Positions 6,360-6,665 of a stretch of 6,665 nucleotides of DNA are shown piece after piece (positions within the stretch are counted from its first letter, which is position 1; each line of letters starts with the position of its first letter). The position numbers were made by a program, and so were the translations under genes. The stretch lies in NCBI GenBank assembly GCA_018898235.1, contig JAHIJU010000291.1, positions 1 through 6,665 on the forward strand. The letters run 5' to 3'. The DNA comes from Actinomycetota bacterium (GTDB taxonomy: Bacteria; Actinomycetota; Actinomycetes; Actinomycetales; Cellulomonadaceae). The notes beneath the pieces are model-generated. The model saw only the letters and a list, made by a program, of their open reading frames with translations. It was not told the DNA's origin and searched no databases.

Positions 6360-6665
6360 AGTCCAGGTAGTCGCGCAGCACCTGCGACCGCGACGGGTGG
6401 CGCAGCTTCGACATGGTCTTGGACTCGATCTGGCGGATCCGCTCACGCGTGACCCCGTAGACCTTGCCGATCTCGTCCAGGGTCTTGGGCTGGCCGTCGG
6501 TAAGGCCGAACCGCATGGAGACCACGCCTGCCTCACGCTCGGACAGCGTGTCCAGCACCTGGTGGAGCTGCTCCTGCAGCAGCGTGAAGCTCACCGCATC
6601 GGCCGGGACGACGGCCTCGGAGTCCTCGATGAGGTCACCGAACTCGCTGTCGCCGTCCTCGCCGA
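6358..6665 (-). CDS. sigA: Principal RNA polymerase sigma factor (SigA/HrdB), C-terminal part
   Basis: The last 101 residues of the housekeeping sigma-70 factor; the rest lies beyond the right edge. Visible residues 1-24 (GEDGDSEFGDLIEDSEAVVPADAV) are the end of region 3 and the acidic 3.2 linker. SFTLLQEQLHQVLDTLSEREAGVVSMRFGL is region 4.1. TLDEIGKVYGVTRERIRQIESKTMSKLRHP (61-90) is region 4.2, whose helix-turn-helix binds the -35 element. SRSQVLRDYLD is the characteristic C-terminus of actinobacterial principal sigma factors (HrdB in Streptomyces, SigA in mycobacteria). The reading frame stays open to the window edge, so the GTG at 6594 is an internal valine and not a start. The TGA at 6358-6360 overlaps the outer arm of the terminator hairpin. 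Confidence 0.97.
   Translation of the reverse strand, partial: GEDGDSEFGDLIEDSEAVVPADAVSFTLLQEQLHQVLDTLSEREAGVVSMRFGLTDGQPKTLDEIGKVYGVTRERIRQIESKTMSKLRHPSRSQVLRDYLD

Noticed and set aside
6119..6536. Overlapping frames on both strands through the terminator that encode similar peptides (EHVRTTKGAGR...RRPSSF)
   Set aside because: The similarity is produced by translating the two arms of the inverted repeat; these frames are shadows of the zinc-ribbon and sigma genes.

Overview
The window looks like chromosomal housekeeping DNA from a GC-rich actinobacterium. The base composition is strongly GC-rich, codon third positions are mostly G or C, GTG starts are frequent, and the visible C-terminus of the principal sigma factor is of the actinobacterial HrdB/SigA type. 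A topoisomerase IV subunit B (ParE) separate from any gyrA/recF context argues against Mycobacterium, which lacks topoisomerase IV. The order sigA/hrdB, small zinc-ribbon protein (DUF7455), parE is, from memory, typical of streptomycetes and related actinobacteria. I do not assign a genus.

Layout, read from the right end. (1) 6665-6358, minus: the last 101 codons of the principal sigma factor. (2) 6293-6359: a long, nearly perfect hairpin that probably terminates transcription from both sides. (3) About 6027-6284, plus: a small Cys/His zinc-ribbon protein converging on the sigma gene. (4) 5827-5990 and the DNA just beyond: a divergent regulatory region with two palindromes and repeated GTGAC half-sites. 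(5) 5826-3697, minus: a complete parE. (6) 3658-1157, minus: three closely spaced genes, namely a stand-alone ABC ATPase, a short NfeD membrane protein and a QmcA/paraslipin-type SPFH protein. (7) 1071-370, minus: a TetR-family repressor whose promoter carries a palindromic operator between the -35 and -10 elements. (8) 376-1, minus: the N-terminal part of an ABC exporter, overlapping the repressor gene by 7 nt and cut off by the window edge.

Three functional units emerge. The first is core information processing: sigma factor, topoisomerase IV, and an uncharacterised zinc-ribbon protein between them. The second is a membrane-organisation module, in which NfeD and SPFH proteins are well-known partners and the ABC ATPase upstream is of unknown role. 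The third is an autoregulated repressor-exporter pair, probably for drugs or a metabolite. Three minus-strand genes (tetR, parE, the ABC ATPase) have a TANNNT -10-like hexamer 6-8 nt before the start codon, suggesting leaderless mRNAs.

I see no tRNA, rRNA, CRISPR array, insertion sequence, integrase or attachment site, and no base-composition break suggesting transfer. I did not find a clearly new system. The best leads are the small zinc-ribbon protein with its unusual upstream palindromes, the ABC ATPase-NfeD-SPFH cluster, and the tetR promoter/operator.
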